Shown one piece after another: positions 22,401 to 35,735 of a stretch of DNA of 64,000 bases. The translations under genes were made by a program, and so were the position numbers. The notes beneath the pieces are model-generated. The model searched no databases. It had not been told where the DNA came from and saw only the letters and a program-made list of their open reading frames with translations. The stretch covers positions 382,400 to 446,399 of the forward strand of contig QEOQ01000534.1 in the NCBI GenBank assembly GCA_010279815.1, given 5' to 3'. Source of the stretch: Brachionus plicatilis. Taxonomy: Eukaryota; Rotifera; Eurotatoria; Ploima; Brachionidae. The stretch's first letter is position 1. Each line of letters begins with the position of its first letter.

Positions 22401-25390
22401 CTTCAATGATTTATTAAGAACAATATAAGCGAGCAAACGCCCACATAGTTTTCAACTTGAGTTATTGTCCCCAAAATTGAATCTATTCAAAAAAATAAGG
22501 TGTTCAAGTGAACACATTCTAATGCTAAAATAACAATCAAAATTTTCATTAAGTTCTCAACAAAATTTATTTAAATTTAATTGCTTATTTTGCTTAATAA
22601 AATTCAATTATTATTTTTACTTAATTAAATTTTTTGATTTAGAATTGTTTTACTGGAAGGCGTGGAGCACCGTAATTAGATAAGCCTTATTTTTGCTTAA
22701 ATCGTTTGGAAAAATATGCTTGACACTTCATTCTTATGATTTAATTAACCAAAAATTCAAGGTTGTCAAACTTAAATTTCTTGTTTCTATCTTTCACTAA
22801 ATTTGAGAAAATAATGGTCAGAATTAATCCCTTTAATAAATAAAATAAAAAAAATTATACAAATTTTAACATTTGTATAAAACCTGTTTCAGGTAGTTGA
22901 AAGGAAAAATCAAACCTCGATTCCAACCGTACAAGGCTTTGGCTAATTTATTCTAAATAAATAAATAAAATTAAAAAAAAACGGTTTGAAAAAAATTATC
23001 CAAAAATTTTTAATATCTTTTTCGAAAAAAAAAGATTATGAATAAGCAAATGAGAGATTTAAGTAGCTAATAAATCATTACAAAAAAATTTAAAACTTCT
23101 TTCGAAGATTATTAATTATCTAATATCTATTAATTAAATTGAATGTTTTATTAAAAAATTTCATCAAAGCAAACGAAAATTTTAATTAAATGAAAAAATT
23201 AATATAATTTTTTAAACTTTTGCTAAATAAATGGAGCTTGGATGCAAGAAAATCTATTCCAAAAGCCTAGAGTATAAGGTATTTTAAAAATATATAAAAA
23301 TATATATTAATTTATTTGAACGATACTTATAATTGTTAAAACTATGATTTGGTAGTTGGAATGGAACATAGTATTACTTTCAGGCAAATGTTTTAAAGTT
23401 AATGATTAAAAAAAAAGAAAAATTATCTTCTATGTATAAATAATTGAATAAAAAATTTTAATAATTATTTAGATGTTTGAATAATAATGCTCTATTTGAC
23501 CCCTTCCACAAACATATCCATACTAATCTAAGAAAATAAAGCCATTATTTATTAAAAAATCTAATGTATAATTATATTTTTAAATTTTTTTCCTCTAAAA
23601 ATTAACTGTTCTAAATCATTATAGCCGTTTTTAAAAAAAATTCTCAATTTTAAATGATTTTTTTAAGTGAGACAAATCTTTGAAAAAAAAGTCATAGAAA
23701 AAATCACGGAAATCTAAGCAATAAGTAACAAATAGAAGTTCGTACTAGATGATTGTAGATCAGGTAAGTTTGACTTTAAAATTTGGGTTTAGTTTAAGAA
23801 ATAAATTTATTTTGGTTTTATTTTAATTTGTTTTAATTTTATTTTTATTTCTTGCATTAAACCCAAGCTTATTCATTTATCAATCAAAATATGAGCAGTT
23901 TTTCTTTAAATTCAAACAGGTTTTAATAATTTAAAACTTTGTTGTTTAAAAAAGTTTTAAGTTAAACTGTCTAATTATTTATAAATGATAAATGGATCGA
24001 TTTAATCTCCTAAATATAAAATTTAAAGTCAAACTTACCCGATCCCGAGCACTTTTTATCAAATTTCCCAAGCATTTCTTACACTTTTTATTTTTTCATA
24101 TATGATATCACATCTTATAGATTCTTCTGATTCTTATCGTAGATTCTTATGGAAAACATTCTTATGGAATTCATAAGGAAAAATTTAAAATTTATTTAAA
24201 ATTTTGAAATCTTGTAAGGATAACGTCTTTTTTAAGTAGCATCATATATCATTTTTGATTTAATTTGACGAAAAGAAAATTATTTCTGAAGTGGAAATAG
24301 CTCAGTTTTACCGCATTCATTTAAAAAAATTAAAATCAATAAAAAAATTTCAATTTTTACTTAGAAAATCTAAACCCTTATTTATTCATAAAATATTAAT
24401 CAGATAATTGAGAACGAATTTGTATTGCCATAGAAGCAATAAAATTAAAATATCTAAAATTAAAAGCTACCTGCCTGAAAAACTTATCCCAAGAAAGTTA
24501 AAACATGTTGATTTTTTTATCCTTAACTGGATAATTTGAGGATTTACTTGTTGTTTTTATAAGCGATTAGAATTCCAACTGTTCATTTATGACCACAATA
24601 ATTTAATACCACGCCAGTTTGTATTTACAATAAGGACCTAAATAGAACAGGATTAAGCAATTTACTCAAAAAATTAAAGATTAAGTTCAAATACTTATTC
24701 AAAAGGGAATTGAATATTTACATTGAATGATTTATGAAACTTGTTTATTTACCAGGAAAATATAGCTAATTAGAGACTTAGAAACTTAAATTGGTAACCT
24801 GATACTTGTAATAAATCCGTGGAAATCAAATATAATTAGAATATGATGTAGATTGTTCAACTAAAATATCGAAATAAAATAGATCATCAATCAATAAAAT
24901 TTGGCTTCGTATTTCATTAAGTTTGGTTAAATAGTTGACCAAATTTGATCGATGAATACTCACATTTGACAGCGATACTTTATTAAAACTATTAATCAAA
25001 ACTACCTGTAATAAGCCTTGCTTGACTGATTCGAGCTTTAATATTCTTATGAATAACCCCAACTAAATTGTTTTTTTTTTATTTAAAAGCTTTTATTCTG
25101 ACTTTAAGTGATCAAAGTTTTATTTTGAAAGCATTAAAGATATACAGCGCACATGTTTTGGCCATAAACTAAAGATTTCTCTACACCCTTGAGCATTTAG
25201 GTCGTTTAATTAAAAAAATAGTCTTAAATGTGGTCGATTTAAATCAATTTAGGCAAAAAATTGGTAAACTAATTTAAAATTCAATCACTCCGATATACCT
25301 ATTCTCAAAAAGAGTGAAGACACATGTAACCTTGGCATAACTTTGACAGAAAAGCAAAATATAATACTGAGAATTTAAATTTTAAAAATT
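16491..25390. other. Gene desert, part 1
   Basis: No host gene can be supported. The longest ORF (minus 21749-22111, 120 codons) has no recognisable motif and is within reach of chance. Scars with the LINE tail signature occur at about 20395-20440 (minus; complement of GTTTAACTGAAATAAATAAA) and 22905-22970 (plus; TTCTAAATAAATAAATAAAA). About 17440-18960 is a less AT-rich island with a short (CAA)n run near 17480. It is a candidate regulatory region. The rest is AT-rich and featureless. Confidence 0.45.
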
Positions 25391-28300
25391 AAAAACTTTT
25401 TTTTGGATCGTCTTAGAGGAGTTTTTCTGAAATAAATAATAATTATCATTAAAGACCACATCAGGCCACACATCATATTTAAAGAGAAAAGTTTTTTTAA
25501 TAATATTATTTTGTTGCTGCAATAAATAATAATATAATTAATATGAAGTACTTTTTGAATTTTGTCAAACTCTTTGTTTAATTCATTTATTTAATTTTTA
25601 AATATACTTGTGAAAAATAAAGGTTGTGCAAAGATCACAGGAGTTCGGAGCATATTTTAGTTTTACCTTTCAGTCACATAAAGAAAGAAAATAAAAAGTT
25701 GTTTAAATTTTAAAAACAAAAAAGTAAAAAAGTTCCCAGATTTGAGAAAAAAACTTCAAATACTCATATGGTTTGTTATTGGAACTTAAATGACTTATTA
25801 AGGAAATAATTTTTCTCATCCACATCAATTTTGTATATAAAAATTTTATTGAATTAAATTTTTTAATTTTTTTAATACTTCATAAAAACAAAAATGTCCT
25901 CACAAGAGAGTTAAAACGAAAGTGCAGACCATTTGAAAGAATAATGTGATCATTTTTTGAATAAATAAATAAAAATTAAAAATAGACCACTTAGTAATTT
26001 AAATATTAAAGTTAGTCTAGATTTGTATATTTCTAAATGGCCACTATTTTTTCCAGACTCTATGTTCTAACACTAATAAAAAAATATTAATTTTTTTAAA
26101 GATGATTTTTTTTTTAATTTAAAACATCAGGAAGAAAGATAAGTCTTTCGAAACTTCTTTGTACAAATCCTGCATATAAAAAATGCGGCCTTAACTTTTC
26201 TAAATTAAAAATTGTCGTGTTAAAGTATAAAATAAATGAAACATCTAAGAAAAATAAAATCTTAAATATTTATTTTGGGCAAACGTTTCGGTCTAATCCG
26301 AGTCTCGTGGAATTTAATTAAATTTTTTAGTGATAGACGATTTGAATGCGAGATTTGCAGTTACAGGATATTCGACTTAGATAAAAAAATTCAATTTTAC
26401 TTGCATGCAACTGACATATTCGTTTACACATTGCATCCAGCTTATTTCCTAGAATTTGAAATTTCCGCTTTTAATTAGAGCCGAATTCCGTTTGCATTAG
26501 AAAAATATTCTAATTAAGTTATTGGATATCTAAATAAAATTAGAAAAAAATGTTTAAAAAATTTTTCAGGTATATATTGGCAGTATATCTAGAATTTCAA
26601 ATCAAGCATTTAATTAATCTTCCTTTCGACCGAAATACTTGTTCGAAAATTGATGCTCGAAAAACAAGGCACTTCAAATCCATCTTAAAAGATTAAATAT
26701 TAATTATGTGATTACGGAAGAGAAAATTTTTCAGCACATATTAATCAAAATTTAATTTTAATTGAAACAAAATTTTCACTTCCAAATAAATTTTCAATTA
26801 TTTTATTTAATTTTGTTCATGATAAGAACATTAAATTTCAACAACCTTTTAAAAGATTATCTCTAATGCTATTTTGTCCCAATTTTAAAAATCGATCAAA
26901 AATTAAAATTTAAAAGCAAACTTCATGTTTTGGTCAATTGTTGAGCAATCAATAAAAATTGATTATAGATGCCTTTTGAAACGAAGATTCCTTCCTAAAT
27001 TATTATAATTCAAATATTAAAAATTTAAAATATAAACTTGTAAAATATTGACATTTTTTTGTTTTATTATCAATTGTATTTAAGCTTCAATTTGAATAAA
27101 GCAAGGAGACTGAAAAGAAGGCCTCATGTCGTTCGGGTTAGTCTCAGAATGTTCCCAAACTAATTTCCAAAAAAGTAAAAAAAAATTTAAATTAAAAAAA
27201 AAGTAAATAATTTTTTTTAATCGAGTCTTTGTTGAGTAGTATTCGCTTTGAGATGGAAAATATTAAAAATGCATTAGTTGAAATGATTAAAAATAGAATG
27301 GTTTTGAATATCGGTGAGTTTAAAATTTTCTGAAGTAGAAAAACTTAATTTAAATATGATTAATCATAGTGGACAAATATAATTTATTTGAAATCTTCAA
27401 GTAACTACTTAAACTAATAAATAGCTTTTATTTTTAACCCAGATAAATGTTTACCTGTTTTTTTTGTTAAAAAGCGCAAATCGAATATAATGATAAACGA
27501 TTAATTGAACATTTTGAACTGATTGAATTTTCCTCTTTAAAAATAAATTCAAAATTCGATTAAGCCTAGAAAATAGGTGAAAAAACGTGCAAATATTTGT
27601 TTGTCCAAATTTTCGCCCTGTTTTATTTCGTTGTCGCAGTTATAGCTTCAACAAAAATAACAAAATTAATCTAATAAAGTATTTAATTATTTTCCAAGAC
27701 TTACAAACCAGTGATTAAATTCTTAAAAAACTCTTTTATATACTAATCGATTGAAAGTTTGTTTATGTTTCGAATAAACTCAAAAATGGAACCTTAATTT
27801 CAAGTTGCAACTTGAACCGTGGAATTGAACTCTTCTATACAAATTTATTAATTTTGTCCCAATTTAAAGTGTTATACGATTTTATTATAAAAGTGCCAAG
27901 TGTGTAATTTAAGAAATATTTTCATGCTCAATAAGCTTTGTAAATATTTTAAATTTCAAATTCTATTTCTAATGACTTATGCAAATTGATTGTACAATAC
28001 CAACAAAAATCTTGTAAACACCATTAGAATATTTTAAATTTAAATTTTTAATTATTCGAGACTTTTGAAACCCCTAATTAAATTCTCGAATTTTGGAAAA
28101 TATCTCTTAGTATTTTAAAACCCATTCAATTAAATAATATTCCAAGACTAGACTTTTTTTAGAGAGATATTCGGCCAAATGTGCTTATTATTTTTCTTGA
28201 CTGACAGGCAGTCGGACTAATATGCCCCTACATTTGAATTAAAGCAGATATAGGGTTTCTTCTAAATATGATTAAATTAGCCAAATAATTGAGTTTTATG

Positions 28301-31300
28301 GGGAAAACTCTATTTTCTTTCAAGCTATTCTATGTTTAAATTTTAATAAATAGGCTTATTTTGTTTAAATATTATCTTTTGGTCATCTCTTATCTTAATC
28401 AGTTCGTGTACATTTTTAATAATAATTTTATCATGAAAAATAGTTGGCTTAAGTTACAATTAGATAATATGATACTCCATCTGAAAATGATCCCAGTAAA
28501 TGAACCGACTTGTAATCATGTGATTATCAGCTCATTGGTTCCGTGTAATATTAAGTGATCTTATCAAAAATAATTAACTTTATCTAAATTTTCAATCATC
28601 ATTTTTTTAATATTAAATAAAAAATTTGAATTAATATGTTTTAATTTTGATCTAATCAGAACCAGTCTTGTGTCAAACAAGTCATTATTCATTAATCTAG
28701 GAAATATCCAACTATAGACACTAAGTCTCTTAGCCAGACTTAAATTTTAGCTTTTAAAAGGGACTTGACATTTTTTTGCATTAGGAGACAACTTAATAAC
28801 TTAAAAATTTTAGCTTACCTTAAAAAAATAAAAAAAATTAATTTTTTCCTAAACTCTAAAAAATAAAGCGAGCTTCCAATTCATTTTTTTGATTTTTTGT
28901 CATTCAAACCATGTAATTATAAAAATTTAAATTTTGATTTAAAAATTATTGTTTATAAGTTATATTCTAATTTTGAAAATTTAATTTTTTTTTGAACTTT
29001 ATGGCCTGAAAAAAGGCAAACATTGGAAATTAGAACTGAAAAAATACTAAAAGTTCAGATTATTTCTCAAGTAAAATTAAAAAGATTTTTTAAAATAGTT
29101 TGGATGTTAATAACCTCAAAAAATGAATTTTAAATTCATCTTATTTCCTGAAAATTAAAATTTACGGCAGTAAATTCAATCCTATTTATTTAAAAGTAGT
29201 TAACAAAAATATCAACTCAAATAAAAAAATGTTTAATCTCAAATTGATAATATGGATGGAAGAAATTAAAGATAAATCTTGGGATTCTGAATTCATAAAA
29301 GTTAATTTTATTCATACAAACCGTAAGATTTGTTATTTTAATGAAACTAGTTCATTGACATTGAAAATTTTTTAAAGTCTACACATTAGCTTAGACTTTG
29401 AGTGTGTGTGTGTGTATGTGATAAATCCCCAAAAGTTTCGAGTCAAAAAAGTATAGGTTTATAATTAAGTTAATGAAATAAAAACAAAAGAATACAATAA
29501 ATAGTTTATCATAGATTTATTATTTACTTGACTTTCTTAAAGGAACAAAACTTTTCGATATGGAAAACTAAATTTGTTTGCACCAACAACAAAAATATAG
29601 GCAAAAAAACATGAAATTTTATCACGAAAATACTATTTAAACTTGATATTTTAAGCTATTATTACATTGTTCAATTGTCCGACTTAATAAGTTAAGATAA
29701 CAAATTTGTTTTCAAAAAATGAAAGCAAACAAGACCTTAAATTGTATGCGGATTTAATTTCAGCATTTATAAAGGAAGACTTTATTCGAATTTGGGACTC
29801 GAAAAATGTCTTTTTAAATTATTGTTCTGCATGTCCAATGACAAGATAAATTTTCCTAAGACTTGTGTCTAAGTTGTTAATTTAAAATTAATTGAAAAAC
29901 ACGAGCTTGGATGACAAATTTGGGCTTTATCAATAAATATCTTATCATCTTGATCTCTATCTCCATTTGTCTCATATATTACCTAATTGTCGCCTATTGT
30001 TATTTTAACAAGATAAGATTTTAGATTTGATACCAACATTACACAAAATTTGAACAACTGCAATCTTATTTCATCAAATAAAATAATTAATCATAATTAA
30101 ATCTTTATTTGGCCAATTTTATCTCTAAAAACCATGTTCATTTATTTTAAAATTTCCTTCCGATAAAACCTAATCTGAAAATATTTTATTATTCACATGA
30201 TGTTTCAAGCTAGCAATCTTAAATTCAGCATTTAAGTTTTATATTTAGTTAAAAAATTCAATAAAACTAAAAAATACTAGATCGTGATATGTTCAGATCC
30301 GCACAACTATCAATTTTTGGGGAAAAATCAATCAAGTTTTATCTAACCAATATGGCTGTTTTACCTTTGGAAAAACATTTGATATCTTTTGAACTTTTAT
30401 TTGTATAAAATTCCCCAATACTTGCTCTGAGCTCTGGAAAACAATAAGATATTGTTTGTAATTCTAATTAATATTTTAAACTAAAAAAAATGAACTGATT
30501 GACAAATTTTTTTTTGTTAACAAAAAAATTCCATTATAAATTTCTATAGATGTCTGCTGAAACAGCCTGATCAAGTTACTTATCAAACACAGCAAAAACT
30601 ATTCATTCGTCTCGAAGATATAAAATTTTCAGACCATTGGAAAAAGAGCTGAAAATTAAATTTATTAGCCTGCTAGATAAATTTCTCAAAATTTTCAGCA
30701 ATGAATAAAATTTAAAAAAATTTATATTTTTTTGTTCTTGTCAATAGAAGAAAAAAACATCATTTAGTATTCTCAAATAAACACAATGTAAATCACAAAT
30801 CTACCTAATATCTAAAAAATTATATAAATTAAATCATTATTTTTTCGAAATGAGAATTTATCGATTAATGATATAATAAAGAAATCCTAGAAATAAGCCT
30901 TAGTAATTTCATTCAAAAATGACAATCAAATTCATTTACGAAATTTATTTGCATTCAATTTTTAAAATAATTGTCTAAAAAGAAATTCACTTGAAAATTG
31001 GGCCCCGAAGCCTTGCCAAATTGTCAGACTCGGAAATCTTGGCCCATATCCCCAGCAATTCAGTCTAAACAGCTTGCTCGGATCAATTGCTTCGTGTCTG
31101 TGTTCTTGCAGCCCATTTTCCATCAAATTTCAAACAATTCGAACAAACAACTTTTCGAATTTACATTTCAAACAACTTAAATAATTAAAAGTATATTTAT
31201 GCTGATTGATATATCTAAAAAAGAAATGATAAATCTACTTAAATGTTGATTGAATACTCAAAACTCAGACCTAAATATTTAATGCTTGAAATTTAGAACT

Positions 31301-34300
31301 AACTATTTTGTATATTAGAAAGCAATTAAGTTTTTTTGTTCTGAATTAAAAATCAATTTTGCATCTGAACGATTTCTAATATCCTCGGCAAGTACACCTA
31401 GTCCATATTCTTTTAATTGAAAGCCCATAAAAGCGTAAGGAAACTGATTAGATCCTTTGCTGAACCATTTTTTTTTCATTTTTTTCCAATTAGAGGCAAT
31501 ATTGGATAATATGCCGAAAATAAAAGCGATCAATATTCCACTAGTTTTTCATTAGAGGCAGCCAAATTATTCCACCAAGATGATAGATTAACTTTTTAAT
31601 CTAAACGGAATAATTAAACCCTAAAAACAAATTTTTGATAATTAAACCCACAAGTGATGATAAGTCTCTACAACAATAATCTAAAACATTCAGAGTTGTA
31701 GCTAATTTGAAATACTAATTATGGTCGTAAAAGCAGTCGGGATCCGATAATGGCCAAGCGACAAATCCAGACAATATTTAATTATTGTATTCATTTTTTG
31801 GATGATAGAAATGCCTAAATAGGAAACGCGTTGACGGTAATTGAATTGAAACAAATATTGAAATATTAAAATTAGAAATGGACTTGACTGCTTTTTTATT
31901 CCTAGGACCATACTGGAGTGAATCATGCATAAAATTAATTAGAATCCTTCAAAAAACTCTTTTATTTGTTGAAGAAATATCAATTGAAATGTTTGTAGAC
32001 CAAGCTGATGCGGCGAATACAAGTTGGAATCTGAGTTGAATTAAAAAAATATGTTGAAACGTCTATAATCTTTTCAATAAATCAAACATGTCCTATTCTT
32101 CTATTTTATAAATGACAATAAATGCAAATTAAAATAAATAATTTTTTTTCTTTTTCAATTCACTTAAATAAGTCACCTGGTCAAAAGTATCATCCCATTA
32201 ACCTGCATTTTGCCATTTTGTCTTCAAGTTGTGAATTACTTAAAAAATGTGTTTGAGAGTTGTACAGGCTGCAAAAGTTGTTCCAGCAAAAATAATCAAG
32301 CTAAACACACTCTTTAGGAAAATTATTTTGACACAAATTCACTCGAACAAAAAAATGCATGATGGAAAAAAAAGAATTTTAAATTTTGTAATATCACTCA
32401 AGCAAAATTAAAATATTCCATCAGCTTCAACTACCTAGCTTAAATTAAGATTTAAAAATATTACAAAATGATTAGAAAAATAAATTTTCATCAAAAGCTT
32501 ACAAAATAATTAGTTTTGCTTAATGATGTTCTAAACCTTCTTGAATATCGGACCGATTAATTATGTTTTAGTTAGCATTGGGCAAACTGGATCGATAAAT
32601 TTTAAAAGTCAATTGAATGCTTCAGCGGTTTGTTTCTAAAACTTTTTTGGAATTTTCAAAATTCAAATAGCAAAATATTAATTAAAAGACTGTTATCAAT
32701 AAAGATTCTTTAAGTTAAATATTTTAAAAAAACTAAAGATAACTTAAAGTTAGCACTATAATAAAGCTAAATAAAAGAAGCCCAAAAGTTATGAGATGAA
32801 AATAGAACTAATAAAACTAATTACGTATTAGGATTTTTTTTTCTATTGAATTTTTATTACTTTGAACAAATTATAAATAACTATAAAAAAAGCCATTAAG
32901 TCGTGTATCAAAATAATACCACTTAGACTAGTTTTAGAATTTTCCTAAGATTATGGTCAAGTGTAGGGCTTTGTTTTTTTAGACGTCTATTAGAGTTACT
33001 TTCGAGTTAAATTCAATAATTAAATACATGACTTGAATTCACATAAAAAAATTAATTTTTTATTGATTTTTAAATATAGGACTTAGTAAATATAAAAATT
33101 TGTTTTTTTATCTATAAAACATTCTTTTTCACTATGTTAACGACTGACTAACATATGGTCATAATTTCAGAAAATTTATTTCTGGACAAGAAAAAAACTA
33201 CCATAAAAATTATCAAAATCAAATCGTTGTCTTGCTTATTTTCTCATGAAAGATTTTTTAAACCCTAATTTCTAAATCTTATTTTCAAATCAAAAAAAAA
33301 AGATAAATTTAGCCAAATTTTGCTCTCGTTTAAAAATAATACTTTTAATTTGTTCAAACAAAAGCACCTTTTAAAAAGTTACTTAAAACTTTTTTAAATT
33401 TTCCAACGACTTCCAATATTTCCCCAGAATTAAAAGCACTACTCGGAAAAGGAAAAACAAAAAAAAAAACTCTAAATAAAATTCAAAGATTTTTGTAATA
33501 AAATCAATAGAAAAAACATAAAGCTTTATTTTTGCTTAAATTCTTCAAATATTTTTTAGAGTAATAGTAATTGTTTTTGCATTTTGCTAGTCGAATGTTT
33601 ATTTAACCGATTTAGGAGTGAATATACGCCTCAGAAAAATATAAACACAAAATCTTCAAATGTTACCTTTAAGACATTAGTGTTCATATTTCAATGTCAT
33701 TTTTAGGCCATGTCTTAATTAAAATAAATGATTACAAATTGATCCCTAAGACAAAAACAAAGAATGGCTATCAATTACGATTTAAGTAACTAGATTCAGT
33801 TAATAATTTGATGGCAAAAATTCAGGTTGTAAAGTAATAATCTTAGTTACGCAATCTAAAATCGCTTTTTTCAAAGATTAGATTTTACCTTCAAATTGCA
33901 TCAACTAAGCACACAATCTTAGCTATTAGTTTTAAAGCTCTTTTTTTTATATAATCTAGTATTAACATGCAAATTAGATCAGTAATACTAGCTTTAAATA
34001 ATAACTTTTAAATTATCAAAATACTTAATCAAAAATTAAAAAATTAAAAAAAAAATTTGAGTTAAAAATTAAATTTATTAACATGAAAACTTTGCCTAAA
34101 CCTAACGCATAAATCTTAGTAAAAAATATTTAAAAATGCGTTTTCCTAAATGGAAAGCTAAAAAATTTTCACAATTAAATTTTTAAAAATTTATATTTTA
34201 TTAGATCTAGTCTACTTTTGGAAAAATTTGTTCAATAAATTTTAATAGTTCTTATACTATTATTATTTTATCACTCTGTTTTAATTTCTTAAATAAAACA

Positions 34301-35540
34301 TTTATTTGCAAAACATTAAAAAATAATTAAGTTTTTTTTTATCATATATTTTTTCCAAATGTTTAGCAACTTGTACTTATCAGCAGCATTTACTCCATTA
34401 AGAAAATTGCACTGAAATTTAAGAGGTTAAAAACCGTAATGATAAGTCTTGCTCTAGTGATAATCTAAAAATTTGATCTTAAGCAAGAATAATTTTACGC
34501 TTGTTGAAAAACGAAAACAATTTTAAATATTTTTTTAAATACAATAAAGCCTCAAAAATTGATTTAAAAAATCTATTTGAAATCGGTTGCAAAAACTGCA
34601 CATACAGGTTTGAAAATATTTAAAATATCAGATTTATCTATGCATTTCAAAAGGGCGTTTTTTCCGATTTGACTTTATTAGCAATGTTTGGTCAAGGCGG
34701 TGTACTTGCTTTTTGTTTACAAAGACATGTATATATACGTGGATAATTGAAAATCACAATAACTTGATAGAGGTTAGTTGTGACTTTGAAAAAAAAGAAG
34801 GTTACAACTAAGATTTTGGGAGTTTGAAAATTTTTGCAGATATTTGTATTCATAAAATTACGAAATTAGATTTAAAATTTTAATATGATTAAATAAAGAA
34901 TTTGATTGAATTTGCAAAATTATCTAAAAAAATATTTGCTTAAATTTTTTTGGGAATTATCTTCTCTTTAAAATAAATATCGATTCTAGCAAAAAATTTA
35001 TCAAAGTTTGTTAGCAAAAAAAAAATTCTAACAATGATTAGATAATCATTATTTAAAATAACAGAATAATTACTGGATATAGAATAAATATATATATATA
35101 TTTCAAGTTGAGTTTGAAGTATTGAACTTTAAATTCTCAAAAATGATATTCATTAATTTTATGTTGATTTGAGCACTCTAATAAATCTATTGATCTGATA
35201 ACTATTAGAATTAAATTATTATTTCCTCAAGTATTTTATTTATGAAATTATCAAAATTACAATTAAAGATATAACTATCTTCTTAAATAACGAATTATTT
35301 TTTTTAGCTTAGATCTCATTTTATTCAATCGATTTATTGATAAAAATTTTTGGAATTAATTTGAAATTTCGCAAACTGTACAAAAATTAGGCAATATTTA
35401 AAAAAAAATGACTTTTTTCAATTCAATGATTAATAGTCAAAAAAGCTTTTTAAATGTCAACTATATTAAATTTTTATTGAAAGATAAAAAAATAAATAAA
35501 TGAATATGATTTAAAAAAATCTTTTTTGAAAATTTTTCTT
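25391..35540. other. Gene desert, part 2
   Basis: No host gene can be supported. LINE-style tails occur at about 25400-25445 (GTTTTTCTGAAATAAATAAT) and 25955-25985 (TTTTTGAATAAATAAATAAA). There are short simple repeats at about 29402 (GT)n and 35085 (TA)n. Small less AT-rich patches at 26270-26480 and 30990-31180 contain ORFs of 67 and 60 codons without recognisable content. I see no RNA gene. Confidence 0.45.
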
Positions 35541-35543
35541 AGC

Positions 35544-35645
35544 ATGGATGATTTATTGGACCGCCTACCAGGAAAATATTCGTTAAAATTGAAACAAAGA
35601 AATAATCATTTTAAATTAATGGAATTGATCAAGAATCTACTTTAA
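35544..35645 (+). CDS. Tiny ORF or terminal exon, unrecognised
   Basis: ATG at 35544 opens 33 codons (MDDLLDRLPGKYSLKLKQRN, then HFKLMELIKNLL) ending in TAA at 35643-35645, overlapped by an AATAAA. An AG with an upstream pyrimidine run (TTTTTCTTAG) lies directly before it, so it could be the last exon of an unseen gene. It lies upstream of the TATA-like box of the giant gene, so it is unlikely to be an upstream ORF in that transcript. The amino-acid content is plausible but too short to judge. Confidence 0.2.
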   Translation: MDDLLDRLPGKYSLKLKQRNNHFKLMELIKNLL

Positions 35646-35676
35646 ATAAATTGACATTATTTAAAAATCTAAACTT

Positions 35677-35684
35677 TATATAAA
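35677..35684 (+). promoter_or_regulatory. TATA-like box of the giant modular gene
   Basis: TATATAAA lies about 52 bp upstream of the chosen ATG at 35736, at a distance that suits a short 5' UTR. In sequence this AT-rich a match by chance is easy, so support is modest. Confidence 0.35.
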
Positions 35685-35735
35685 TTTTGAGGAAATTTTC
35701 AAAATTGCTTACTTTTAAAAATTTTGATATAAAAT

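Noticed and set aside
26275..26478. Plus-strand ORF of 67 codons in a less AT-rich patch
   Set aside because: It begins at a non-ATG codon, has no splice partners I could find and no recognisable content.
31315..31926. Two minus-strand ORFs of 72 and 74 codons
   Set aside because: Short, hydrophobic and unlinked by plausible splice sites.
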